NCBI GenBank assembly: GCA_964036045.1
Contig: OZ038383.1
Coordinates: forward strand, 39,682,294 to 39,746,293
Source of the DNA: Eutreptiella sp. 'Long Island Sound 2002'
Lineage: Eukaryota; Euglenozoa; Euglenophyceae; Eutreptiales; Eutreptiaceae
Reading direction: 5' to 3'
Length of the DNA stretch: 64,000 nt
Shown here: positions 23,830 to 33,444 of the stretch, piece after piece
Layout: each line of letters opens with the position of its first letter
Position numbering within the stretch: position 1 is the stretch's first letter
The notes under the pieces: generated by a model
Told to the model about the DNA's origin: nothing
Database searches by the model: none
Seen by the model: the letters and a program-made list of their open reading frames with translations, nothing else
Translations under genes and position numbers: made by a program

Positions 23830-24470
23830 AGAGGGAGGCAGGGGGGTGTTGCGCATATGTAGCTACCACTTCTCAAGGCGGGATCGGTGGGGTGGGGCCT
23901 CTTGACACATAATTACTGCCTATGCCTGTACTTGGATCCTCAGGGCTAGGGTGACCCCACGAAGAGTCAAACCGCCCGGGGGAAGGTGGCACCATAGCCC
24001 ATTGGCGGCGCGGAGACAGAGCACATGGAATGCCATTGCTAAGACGGTTATGGTTTCCCACATGCCCGCGAACGGGAGGTGCAGGACCCCGACATGGCGG
24101 CATCCATGAACAAGGGGGGGCGGGGGGCTTGGTGCCGCAAGGGGGAATTGCCGATGACTCACCCAGGGGCTAAGGCCCTTGGTTGTGCACACATGTGCTA
24201 GCAAGCCCACTTGTGGATGTGGTCGATCTGTAAGGAGCGATTAGAGTGCCGCGATTCCTGGGCCATCTCACCGACCGTGGTGGGCAACGTGGTGCATGGG
24301 GTTTAGAATTTTGTTTGGGTAGGGGGGAGGGGTTTTTTGGGGGGACGTCAAGCAGTCTCTGCTAGTTGGGTGAGGTTTTGCATTGTCAATCATTGGTTTT
24401 TTTGTGAAGGGCTGCCTCTCCCCATTGCCGTCCTTCGAGTTTTACTAGTCCACGGTGTCATCTTTTGTTG
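23830..24470. other. No convincing gene seen
   Basis: Mixed-composition spacer with G-runs near 24115 and 24330. Frames are short and without motifs. Confidence 0.35.
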
Positions 24471-24529
24471 TGTCTCACTCAAGGAATTTCTCACAGACAA
24501 GGGATATTACCACCCCACTTTGTACTCTT

Positions 24530-25134
24530 TCAAATTGGAGTTCGCCCAAATATGAGTTCATTGGTGACTGTGTTTGCAGGCGCCGCACACCCTGTGGGGC
24601 CATACGTGGCAACATATGTGCTTTTCCCGTACACTGTGTTCTTTTCATCCGCCGCAAAGGTCGTCAAATCTTCAAAAAGGGTGGCATATTTCCTAACAAT
24701 CTTTTTTGCCATTCCAGACGGAGCAGATTTCTAGCCTTTCTCTTCAACAAAGCCGGCAGTTTGTCGCGCTCTGTTACATTCCTCGGCTGAAGTCGGGCAA
24801 GGAGGCAAAAGGTACGCTGCGATCCGGTAGCAATTTTTTAAGCACAAAACAGACCGCCTTGCCACAGTTGTCTCGAAACCTCTGTGACGCGGTCTTCCCG
24901 CTGTAGGGTGACCAAGCGCTGGTAGGGTAAATGGGTTACTCCGGTTGGCAAGGCGTAGTCTACGTGGGCTCCTCTGGGGATTTTCACATGATCGTTGATT
25001 TCCTCGTCGCTGCTAGCGGCAACCTCAAACGAAAGTCCTCGGGTCCTTGAATACTGGCCGTGCGTCCACCACTTTTTCTTGGTCTTGCCTCTAAGAAAAT
25101 GAAGTTGGTTGCTGGGTTGGATAGTTTGATCCAT
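24530..25134 (-). pseudogene. Unrecognised frameshifted gene, about 200 residues
   Basis: From ATG 25134 a frame of strongly protein-like character reads to TAA at 24838-24840 (includes WWTHGQYSRTRGLSFEVAAS and HVDYALPTGVTHLPYQRL). The same frame stays coding-like beyond the stop (ERDKLPALLKRKARNLLRLE), then the signal moves to another frame at a run of six A near 24708: RKYATLFEDLTTFAADEKNT through NELIFGRTPI, ending in TGA at 24530. One stop and one single-base shift would therefore join three segments. No family is recognised. Its 5' end lies close to the element fragment starting near 25425, on the other strand. Confidence 0.4.
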
Positions 25135-25424
25135 TAGAAGCCATGTCTTCCACTTTCAGAAAGGGTTGAAACCTGTCTCGGAGTTGTGCTACGACTGGAT
25201 ATTCTCATAGGTGGGAATGTTCGTTCAGTGTGGGCTGGTGTTTGGCTCCGCTGCACGGAAAAATGTTGTTGTTTCGTGGTTCTGTCGCGGCCGATTTCGT
25301 GGAGGCATTTGCAAAGCTGTAAAACGCTGCCTTGTGTCCAGTGCTGTTGGGGCAAGGATCTTGTACATCTTAGGCGGTGTTTCCCAACCGTGGGTTGTGG
25401 ATGTGTGGGCGGTGCGGGCGCCCA

Positions 25425-26646
25425 AGGCCGCCAAACCCAACCCCCCCCCCCCACGCCCCCAAGAAAAAACCGCTTCGACAATAGCGAAGAAGACGCCCCC
25501 CCCCCCCCGAAGGCCCGCAGACCAAGCCCAAGGGCAAGGGCAAGGGCAAGGGCGCCCCCCCAAAAAAACCCAAGCCCCCCCCTTGCAAGATAGGGGCCGG
25601 GACCCCTATGGGAATGTGCCGGGTGTGGGGGACACCCGGTATGTCCCTTGGGCGGAGGGGGGCAATGGGGGCACCGTCGGCCAAGTGACGGTGTTGGGGA
25701 TTGGGATGAGGAGATGGACCCGGGGGAGAGGTAGGTGGTGTTGCAGGGGTCCAATGGAGAGGGGGGGCAGAAGGAGAAGAAGAGGAAGCAGGAGAAAGAG
25801 GGGGGCACCTTCTGGGTGCCGTGGGAGCTCCTCTTCCGTACCCGGGAGGAGGCAGAGGCCCACATCCGCGCGGCCTTGTGGGAGGGGGACGACGGGGACG
25901 ACGGGGAAGACGGGGATGACGAGGGGGGCGAGGGTGGCGACAAGACGGTGGGGGGTGACAAGGGGGGTGAGGTGGGGGGTGACAAGGGGGATGAGAAGGA
26001 AGGGGACACGGGGGGGTGAGAAGGGGGGTGCCGGGAGCAAGGATGAGCGCCGGCAACCCCCCACCACGCAGGAGGGGTAATCTACGTGTCGCGACTCGCG
26101 AATGGGGGCCGGGGGGGGGGGGGCAGGGGGCCTAATCGGGCTAACCGGGCTAAGCAGGCTAACCCACCACCAAGTGACCCGGCGCCGGCCCGCCAAGTGA
26201 CCTTCCAAGTGACCTATTAGGTGCGGTGGGGGGCTAACCGGGCTAACCGGGGGATGGGTGGGGGGAACCCGGCGCTCCGTGAGTCGGGTGAAGCATCCGG
26301 ACCCTGTGATTGGCCACGGCTCGCCATGGTAGCCGGGGCAGCTTCTCTTTGAGGAGTCGCGGAGCATTCATATAAATTGTTCTAGCGGCGTTCTAGCGCC
26401 GTTCTAGAGGCGCTCGCTAGTGCGTCGCCAGAAAGCCGCTACAACGAAAAACTTTGGCCTCCAAAATTAGGTGAAAACAATGAAATTGTGACAAAAAAAC
26501 TATGGGCCCCCCAGTACCGATAAGGGGGGTCCAGGTACCTCAACCCCCCCCCGCCCCCGTTGGGGGGTAACCCCCTCTTTTTTTCGTTCTAGCCACTCTA
26601 GCAGCGTCTACGTTAGAACGAGATTGGGTCTTCTAGCGTGTACCAA
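25425..26646 (+). mobile_element. 3'-end fragment of the CTAG-rich element
   Basis: From about 25425 the translation matches the long copy's 3' part: QEKTAS, then PPLQDRGRDPYGNVPGVGDT (also encoded at about 34820-34757, minus). Beyond the point where the long copy is cut, this fragment continues with a Lys/Glu-rich stretch, GTFWVPWELLFRTREEAEAH, and an Asp/Gly-rich tail (25735-26019), then non-coding DNA with repeated GGGCTAACC words (26135-26250), a group of GTTCTAGCG motifs (26378-26410), and the inverted terminal sequence at 26612-26646. Upstream of 25425 there is no similarity, so the fragment is 5'-truncated. One in-frame stop near 25732 and frame changes show decay or sequence errors. 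Confidence 0.55.
26612..26646 (+). repeat. Terminal inverted repeat, 3' end
   Basis: Read on the minus strand from 26646 it begins TTGGTACACGCTAGAAGACC and continues CAATCTCGTTCTA. The first 26 bases are identical to the sequence at 38993-38968 read on the minus strand, where it lies upstream of the gene. Opposite orientation relative to the coding direction is what a terminal inverted repeat predicts. Confidence 0.7.
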
Positions 26647-26725
26647 GGGCTCCTTAGCGACCTTGCCGTGTCTGCTGTCACTATGCCCAGTACCGTCTCT
26701 TGCCGCCGCTTTCATCGCGCCTGCG

Positions 26726-28070
26726 CTAGTCTTGTTGTGCATCGTTGATGGAGGCTATCTCGTCGCTAGTGTTTGCCTCCCACTTCCTCTTTGTGCGCGC
26801 CTTGATATCTCCTCCGATGTCCGACCCCTTGCGTACCGTGTCGGCCGTCTTTCTCGGGGACACTAGGCTGACGCTGCCTTCGGTTGTCTCGTGCAGGGGC
26901 TCGAAGGTGTTCCCAAACGCCACCTCCAGGTACTTGTTGGTGTCCTCCGCCTTCACCCGCCCGGGGATGCTGATGTCTACGGCGTCCTGCAACCTTCTGC
27001 CCGTGCCGGCAGCCTCCCCTTGAGCAGGGCCTTGCACTCATCCCCATCAGCACTTCTGCGGGTGGCAGCTCTTCCTCATGGAGCACGATGTCAATCCAAT
27101 CTTCTCCCACCCCGGTCGCCATGCGGAGCTCTGCGCCAGCTCCCGCCGTCTCCCGGATTATCTGGCGCGCCCGTTCTCGGGCCCCCACACTGGCCTGCGG
27201 ACTATCCTCCGCGATCTTGCGCTCCAGTCTCGCCTACGCTCGCAACGTCGGCGGACCCGCCCGCTGGCGGCTCCTATCTGGTGCCTGTTCCACAGCTCTC
27301 CCCGCTTGGGACGCTTGAGTTGCTAGGAACAGCCTCCTCGCTGCCACGGGGTCCAAGCATACCTCTGAGGCGCCGTTTCTTCGTCTACCATGCGCTCACG
27401 GCTCCACACGATGGTCAGCTCTTCGGAGGATACCCAGTCTCTGCCCTGGCGGCGCGCCACCGCCGCATGGATGGCCACCATGATCCTGGTCTTCGCACCA
27501 CGGTCATTCCCTTGGTGGGCGGATGGTGCCCTATCCCGCCGAGAAGCGCCTTTGTGTCCTCACACGTCAACGCCCGCGGCTTCTTTTTGAAGAGGTTGGC
27601 TTGAGGGGGCCGGGTAATCGCCATGTGGCCCTTCACCTCGTGCCACCTTTGTGTGGGTTGGCTACCATGTAGTCTTGGAGCTCTGCCCTCGCGCTCTTGG
27701 CTGATCGGATGTGGGCCCTCTCCATGCCCAGTATGGTACGCCCTGCCGCAACTTGCGCGTTCGAGAGGTTCCTCATCGTGAGAGACATCCACAAGAGTTT
27801 ATCCTGCATGAGGAACACCGCTGGGACTTCGCTTGCTGGGGTGCCGAAGGTCATCGTCACGTCGGCGTACACAGAGCAGCCTTTCCACTTCGTTTCCGCT
27901 CCGTCCAGAGCCGCTGTTGTCTTAGCGTTCGGCGCCGCGTATACATCATCGATGCAAATGATGTCCGTCACGCTCACGTGCTTCCATCGTACCCCCAGGG
28001 GAAGGGTCCCCACGTCCAGGCCTCGGGCATCGCGCACTGCTCTTAGCATCATATTGCGGATGCATACATC
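26726..28070 (-). pseudogene. Unrecognised coding relic, 3' part, split by an insertion
   Basis: From about 28070 down, the frame reads SCDVCIRNMMLRAVRDARGL, then WKHVSVTDIICIDDVYAAPN, VYADVTMTFGTPASEVPAVF and further to 27633; two frame changes later it continues as PQANLFKKKPRALTCEDTKA (near 27580), VARRQGRDWVSSEELTIVWS (near 27450) and, after others, LEVAFGNTFEPLHETTEGSV (26930-26870), ending at 26726. The CxxC start and the alternating hydrophobic pattern suggest a real protein of 400 or more residues. A resemblance of the CxxC segment to retrotransposon integrase zinc fingers is too weak to use. The upstream half of the gene lies at 29140-29460, beyond the inserted element. Confidence 0.4.
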
Positions 28071-29139
28071 GCACGAAGTCGCCCCCCCTACCTTGGAGGT
28101 AGGGGGGGTGTAGGGGGGGGTAGGGGGTGGTGTAGGGGGGGGAGGTAGGGGGGGGCAGGGGGGGGAGGTAGGAGGGGGTAGGGGGGGGAGGTAGGGGGGG
28201 GGGGCGAGAAGGTAGGGGGCGTAAGGGGGGGATGGGGTGGGTTGGGGGGGAGGGGGGGGTAGGATCATACACACAGAAGGCGGTGCACACACAAGGCGGG
28301 GCATACACAAAGCGTTGCACACACAAGGCGGTCTGTGGCCACCGCAGGAGTCATGTTATTTAAGGGGCCACAAGCAAGGCGGTACACACAGAAGGCGGTG
28401 CACACACAAGGCGGAAAACACAAAAGGCGGCTTGTGGCCACCGCAGGAGTCATGTTATATAAGGGGCCACGGGCAAGGCGGTACACACAGAAGGCGGTGC
28501 ACACACAAGGCGGTCTGTGGCCACCGCGGGAGTCATGTTATTTAAGGGGCCACAAGCAAGGCGGTACACACAGAAGGCGGTGCACACACAAGGCGGAACA
28601 CACAAAAGGCGGCTTGTGGCCACCGCAGGAGTCATGTTATATAAGGGGCCACAGGCACGGCGGTACACACACAAGGCGGTGCACACACAAGGCGGAACAC
28701 ACAAAAGGCGGCCTGTGGCCACCGCAGGAGTCTTGTTATTTAAGGGGCCACAGCAAGGCGGTGCATACAGAAGGCGGTGCACACACAAGGCGGAACACAC
28801 AAAAGGCGGCCTGTGGCCACCGCAGGAGTCTTGTTTTCATTAAGGGGCCACAAGCAAGGTGGTACGCACGGAAGGCGGTGCAGACACAAGGCGCTGCACA
28901 CAAAAGGCGGTCTATGGCCACCGCAGGAGTCATGTTATTTAAGCGGGGTGCGCGGGCTAGCCCCCGCGTCGAGCGAATTGAGCCGTCTATCGAGCGAAGC
29001 GAGCCGAAGGAAGGGGGGGGGGAGGTAGGGGGGGGAGGTAGGGGGGGGAGGTAGGGGAGGTAGGGGGGGTAGGGGGGGGTAGGGGGGGGGTAGGGGGGGG
29101 TAGGTAGGGGGGGGAGGTAGGGGGGGGGCGACTTCGTGC
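28071..29139. mobile_element. Inverted-repeat-bounded insertion carrying a minisatellite
   Basis: GCACGAAGTCGCCCCCCC starts at 28071 and its reverse complement ends at 29139 (22-23 bp arms differing in G count). Immediately outside are ATACATC on the left and ATACTATC on the right, a possible target duplication with one inserted base. Inside, G-rich tracts of GGGGGAGGTA type (28090-28257 and 29005-29125) flank seven ~99-bp minisatellite units. A perfect hairpin CCCCCCCTACC/GGTAGGGGGGG sits at the left arm (28082-28107). Nothing convincing is encoded. It interrupts a minus-strand coding relic. Confidence 0.55.
28336..28940. repeat. Minisatellite, seven units of about 99 bp
   Basis: TGGCCACCGC begins at 28336, 28435, 28518, 28617, 28716, 28814 and 28915; spacings are 99, 83, 99, 99, 98 and 101. 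Each unit holds a conserved block with TGTGGCC...GGCCACA at its borders and a core GGAGTCATGTTATTTAAGG, followed by two to four shorter ~16-bp ACACACAAGGCGGTGC subunits; loss of one subunit explains the 83-bp unit. Long open frames here (239 codons, plus) follow from the repeat and are not genes. Confidence 0.85.
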
Positions 29140-29460
29140 ATACTATCTGCGGATAGGGGGCGGAGCCACGGTGTGATTGTTGTTCCGCACAACGGAACTG
29201 TGGGGTCGAGTTCCGTTTGCGTCACTTCCTCAAGCCTTGTGCACTCCTCCGTCTCGGCAACCGCCATCAAATTGTCTGTACCGTCTCCCTAACGCCCTGG
29301 ACCCACGGTGCTTATCCGGGCTCTTACGACTGCTTTAGCCTCTCGTGGCGCCGGCACCGTCAACCGTGGCGCCTCCATTCTTGTGACTTGCCGCCTGGTC
29401 TTGCGGTCTCAATTGTCCTCAACCTTGTCATGGCACACAAGTCCGGTGGTGGGTCGCGCT
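29140..29460 (-). pseudogene. Unrecognised coding relic, 5' part
   Basis: Minus-strand frame reading APREAKAVVRARISTVGPGR, a TAG at 29291-29289, then DGTDNLMAVAETEECTRLEE and TQTELDPTVPLCGTTITPWL up to the element border at 29139. Beyond the element the frame character resumes at 28070 with a CxxC motif. I infer that the two were one gene before the insertion. Family unknown. Confidence 0.35.
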
Positions 29461-29784
29461 CTCTTTCTCCCCGAGGTGACCGTTGTGTTGTAGTGCGGGT
29501 TACACGAGGTAGCGGTCGGTTTCGGGCAAAACGAGCCAGTGGCCCACGGTACTGTCGGATCCGGCCCTCGTTTCAGTGGTGTACATCGCTTTGAAGATCC
29601 CGTGGGTAGGAGGGCAATTGTACCGAATAGCGGAGAAGTGGCTGTGATAGGGTACGGTATGTGCTGTATGGCATTGTTGTGTGGTTCGATGCCATCCTTT
29701 GCGATGGGGGATTGTGACATTTTTTTATTGCTTTTTTTGTTTGCTTGGACTGTAAAATGACCGACAATCCACACGAAATGCTCT

Positions 29785-29915
29785 ACATGTGGCCCCTTGA
29801 GTAAGGGATATGGACTCGGGCTTGCGGCCCTTGAGTTGGGGATATAGACTCACACACCATGCACCTCGATGTGTGGAACCTTGATTTGGGGATATGGACT
29901 CACAATCGGAAGGCC
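29785..29915. repeat. Diverged copies of the 48-bp repeat family
   Basis: TGTGGCCCCTTGAGT, CGGCCCTTGAGTTGGGGATA and TGTGGAACCTTGATTTGGGG occur in series, each followed by a TATGGACTC/TATAGACTC word. The same phrases (TGTGGCCCCTTGAGTTGGGG then GGGACTCGCAATCC) form the array at 16187-16446. Confidence 0.6.
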
Positions 29916-30052
29916 CATACAAGACATTCAACACACTACATGCTTCGCGATATTCCGCGCCTTCTTAGGTAAACACGTCAAGTGGCCATTCCCTTTGCGA
30001 AAATTCATCTTACCATCACCGTCCCCAAACCCAAGCCCGTGTATGCGCAAAT

Positions 30053-30665
30053 CTAAACCAACACAAATGCAGTCTCCGCAGAGGAATGCGAGTAGTCACG
30101 CAGGAAGGCATTCGCCGTACAGCGACGGGGGTAGGCCAGTGTGGCTGGCGAGGCTGCCACATGCATGAATTTGTCTTTTCCGCCGATGGTGCCGGTGCGA
30201 TGTGATCGATCACACCTCGGCCGCGTAGCCAACTGTTCGGAGGTGCCCGACTCCCCCCCTCCCAGGGACTGCACTCCTTGCCCCCCCCCCCCCCCCCAAC
30301 GTCGCCCCCCGGCATCTTGCCCACAACCCCTCTTTGAAGCCCCCCCCCCCCCCGTGGTGACTTGGCACTAGTATAAAAACCCTCAAGGTGGTAGCTAACG
30401 GCACGAATCCCGTATGCACAGCCAATGCGGGAGGACGAGGGTAAGGGCAGCGCACAAGGAGCCAACCTCGTCCCGCGATGCCCACAGAACGGGTACATCG
30501 AGCGCCCGGAGAGCAGACGCCACGGCGAGTAAAGACTTGGCACCGCTCGAGGAAGCCAACACCCACTGTTGTGCCTGAAGTGAACGACGCAAGAGAGAGA
30601 TCTGGCGGACCGACGATCTGAGTCACAGACCTTCGTGCATAGACGTCGCACCGGCGTTGCGACAA
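30053..30665 (-). pseudogene. Unrecognised coding-like tract
   Basis: Protein-like stretches occur in two frames: 30592-30395 (QAQQWVLASSSGAKSLLAVA, ALRALDVPVLWASRDEVGSL) and 30274-30053 (CDRSHRTGTIGGKDKFMHVA, FLRDYSHSSAETAFVLV). They are separated by runs of G/C at 30280-30297 and 30343-30355. No motif or family is recognised, and the link between the two parts is an inference from strand and proximity. Confidence 0.25.
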
Positions 30666-30789
30666 GAGGGTAGACTTGTGGAGCCAGCGTGCAGCGGAGA
30701 TCCGTCATGCAGCGTCAGAGAGGTTGGCTTGGAATGGACGAATGTTGTTTATCCAATCCCAATAGCACCATTTTAGGGTGGAAAAGAAT

Positions 30790-31739
30790 ACACAATCAGA
30801 AAGATCCCAGACCCAGTTCCCTCGTCAGTCAAGCAACCTCCACCCCATCCCCCAAAGAAAGTGAAGCGCTCCCGTGACCTACCCTACCCCAAGCCATCCA
30901 AGCGCGAGGACACACAGCCTAAGTCCACCGGGTGGCGAGCTGCACCAACTCGGGCAGCCCCGTCCAATCCTCCCCCTCCTAAGTGGCCATGTCTCACTTC
31001 TCAGCCATCGGCGAATCAACCCATCCTCCCCTTCGCCCCCTACCCAGCACCCCCCCCCTCAGTGGTTCATGCTCCATGGCCCCTTTGTCGGAGAGAGTAA
31101 TATGACGTAGAGATTAATCAACCTCACGGCAAATGCCCTTGTATTGTAGGGACTCCTCGCCTATGGATTCACTGAAATCCTGCTTTCAAATTCAGATATC
31201 TTTGATAGCAACTGTAATCTCCAAGTTCCCCCGGGCTGGCAACACCATGCACACACGACACTTGGCGCCTCATTGCGCTTTCAGAAGGGGACCCCCACTC
31301 CGCCCCCCCACAAGAGCGTAGAGTGGGGAGAGGACACCCCACCCCAATGGTATTGGCCCCCCTCTGTCCCGCTTGATCGCAGGCTGGCGAAGTGCGTACC
31401 CGTCCATGGTGATGATGGTACATATTTCAGGTCCCGTGACACCGATGTAGTGCCTGGGTGCAATGTTGCTTACTCATCGATGAAAACTGCTATCATGTGT
31501 TTGCGGAGCCGTCGCGTCATGGCTCTCGCTTCCAGTTGGTAGGTTACCAATTGGGAATGGAGGGGGCTTTGGCAGGTTTCTACAATCACCCATACGAATC
31601 TTTGGGGGAGGTGTTGTGGGCTACTTTGTCAAAGGTATGCACCCAAGGAGCCAATTGTACGCAAGCACCACAAGCACTACCCTCGGCGCTTGACTTGGGG
31701 GGAGCACGTGCCGCGGCACGGACATGTTTAGCGGCCTAG
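30790..31739 (+). pseudogene. Unrecognised gene with basic Pro-rich N-terminus, frameshifted
   Basis: From about 30805 the frame is Pro/Lys-rich and contains PPKKVKRSRD, a possible nuclear localisation signal. The signal moves frame at a nine-C run (31041-31049) to WFMLHGPFVGE; a GTAATATG at 31099 and a pyrimidine-rich CTTTCAG ending near 31282 could bound an intron. Then SVEWGEDTPPQWYWPPS and CVPVHGDDGTYFRSRDTDVV follow (31283-31450), and a last change of frame gives LLIDENCYHVFAEPSRHGSR and EGALAGFYNHPYESLGEVLW to TAG 31737-31739. About 280 residues in total. The final 90 residues look like a globular domain I do not know. Confidence 0.4.
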
Positions 31740-31973
31740 CCTAGGCAAGCAGCTGCAACTTCTGCCCTTGGGGCCCATTGTCTAGGGGTTTGAGCCTAGA
31801 CTGTAATACTCATGATTTGAACTACGGCACTCGGTTGTTCCATCAAACCGGCCAAGCTTTGAGCGCCAGATCGTGCAAGGCAAGGCGCTATGCAAATGTT
31901 GTTTGTTACTCCTTGAACATCCCGCCCTCGAAGCTCAGCCCAGGCAGTCCCCCCCGCCCGGTCCTGCACCCTC

Positions 31974-32340
31974 AACTAACTCTTGCGCTGCGGGTCCATG
32001 CCCCCCGCACTCTTGCCCGCCTCCCACCAACCAAAACCGTTCCGCACCGAGAGGGCCAAATTGGGGTCGAGGCCCATCATCCGGCCCAACTCGGTGACCC
32101 CCACGAGGCGCGTCCGGCCTCCGCCATCGCGCCACTCCACACGCAGCCCGCGGGGGTCAACTCCACACGTCTGCACGCTCACAACTTGAGAACAGAACCA
32201 TGATGCAGGTGTGTTCTAGCGGCGTTCTAGGCAACTGTTCTAGCGGCGTTCCAGCGGCGTTCTAGTGGCGGCGTCACGGCAGTGGCTAGATCAACGCTAG
32301 AACGGTACGCTAGATCAACGCCAAAGCGCAGTCAACATAC
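31974..32340 (-). pseudogene. Internal intron-plus-exon copy from the CTAG-rich element
   Basis: The exon part (32185-31974) encodes VVSVQTCGVDPRGLRVEWRD and continues ELGRMMGLDPNLALSV to a TAG, closely matching 35299-35090. Upstream lies the same intron (32340-32186) as at 35443-35300. Beyond 32340 similarity stops about ten bases into the preceding exon (GGCAAGGCACG shared). The acceptor reads CAA instead of CAG, so this copy is unlikely to splice there. Confidence 0.6.
32186..32340 (-). other. Intron copy A' with mutated acceptor
   Basis: Begins GTATGTTGACTGCGC and ends GGTTCTGTTCTCAA on the minus strand. It aligns end to end with the intron at 35443-35300, with one extra CGCCGCTGGAA unit among the CTAG repeats, which accounts for its extra length (155 against 144 nt). 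Confidence 0.6.
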
Positions 32341-32729
32341 CGTGCCTTGCCTTGTCGCGGAAGTTACCCAAGGGTCGTGTGACCGGGGCACTTGGAAGCA
32401 GACTAAAACAGCCGCTTGGCTCAGTGGCTTGGCACTGAGGCTTCTGTGCTCTGGGCGGTCCCGCCGTGCGGTGTGACAGCCAGGGGTGGGGAAAACAAGG
32501 GGGTGGGGGCCAAAATAATTTCTGCTGAGCCCAGGGGCCCATCCGCCCTGCCTCACGGCCGAGAAATGACATGGCCCGTTTCAAGTCCCCAGAGCTGGGA
32601 GTCCAGCTTCAGCCTTTTTGTTGGTTGTGCAATCAGCCTGAGCCCAGGCACCGCATCTGTGACGCCGGTTGGCTATGGACAGCTCTGCGGCCCTGGGCCT
32701 CGCCGTGCGGCGGGTGCAGTGGGAGGCAG

Positions 32730-33372
32730 CACCCCCCCATAGTCCTTGGATTGGTAATGCGAGGGGGGTTGACTACATCAAGCTGTAGTGCAGCAGCTGG
32801 AGCTCCGGGACTGCTACCGTGTGGCAGCAAAGGAGAGCTGCAATACTTGCAGCAGCTAAGAAGCAGTGCTGCAGTGCTTGCAGCATATGAGAAGGAGTGC
32901 TGCGGTGCTTGCGGAACCGGTGCAGCACCCCCCATAGTCCCTGGCTTGGTAACGGGATGGGGGCTGGCTGCGTCAAGCAAAGGCGCCACCGCTACGGCCT
33001 GGGCTTTTCCCATGAGGTGTGGGTTACAGCTCCTCCCCGTAGTGCTTGGATTGGTAACGGGACGGGGGCAGGCTGCGTCGAGCTTAAGTGTAACGGCTGC
33101 GGCTACAGGACGTCTGGCAGCTAAGGTGGGGGTTGACGTGCGTCCACCCTCCGCGCCGCTTTTGGCAGAACTGAAGGCATTGGGTGTGTGCCCATGCAGG
33201 ATTCATTGCTTTTGGCAGAACAAGAGGCATTCGGTGTGTGCCCATGCAGAATTTACTACTTTTGGCATAACTGAAAGCATTGGTTGTATTCCCCTGCAAA
33301 ATTTCGTGCTTTTGGCTGCCCGGAAGGCACCGGGTGTGTGCCCATGCAGAATTTATTGCTTTTCGCGCAAGT
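32730..33372. repeat. Two adjacent tandem arrays
   Basis: CCCATAGTCCTTGGATTGGTAA-like blocks recur near 32736, 32931 and 33036, with CTGCAG-rich ~45-bp subunits between them (32835-32915). From 33158 a second array has GCTTTTGGC at 33158, 33208, (33258), 33308 and 33358, exactly 50 bp apart, with GTGTGCCCATGCAGRATT in most units. The 50-bp period is not a multiple of three, so the overlapping open frames have no meaning. Confidence 0.75.
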
Positions 33373-33444
33373 GAGTACATCGGGGGCCCTGTGTGCACAG
33401 GAACCTGCAAGGGGGCCTGGCTGTGTGGTCGGCCCTTGAGCTGC

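Noticed and set aside
25134-26009. 291-codon minus-strand open frame
   Set aside because: Pro/Ser low complexity, antisense to the better supported element fragment on the plus strand.
27900-28070. Ty1/copia integrase zinc finger (CxxC near 28050)
   Set aside because: Only one CxxC is seen, without the HHCC spacing or the DDE core, so the family cannot be claimed.
28336-28940. CRISPR array
   Set aside because: Unit spacers are themselves repeats, the host is eukaryotic, and there are no cas genes.
28335-29054. 239-codon plus-strand open frame
   Set aside because: It lies in the ~99-bp minisatellite; its repeated translation follows from unit length and composition.
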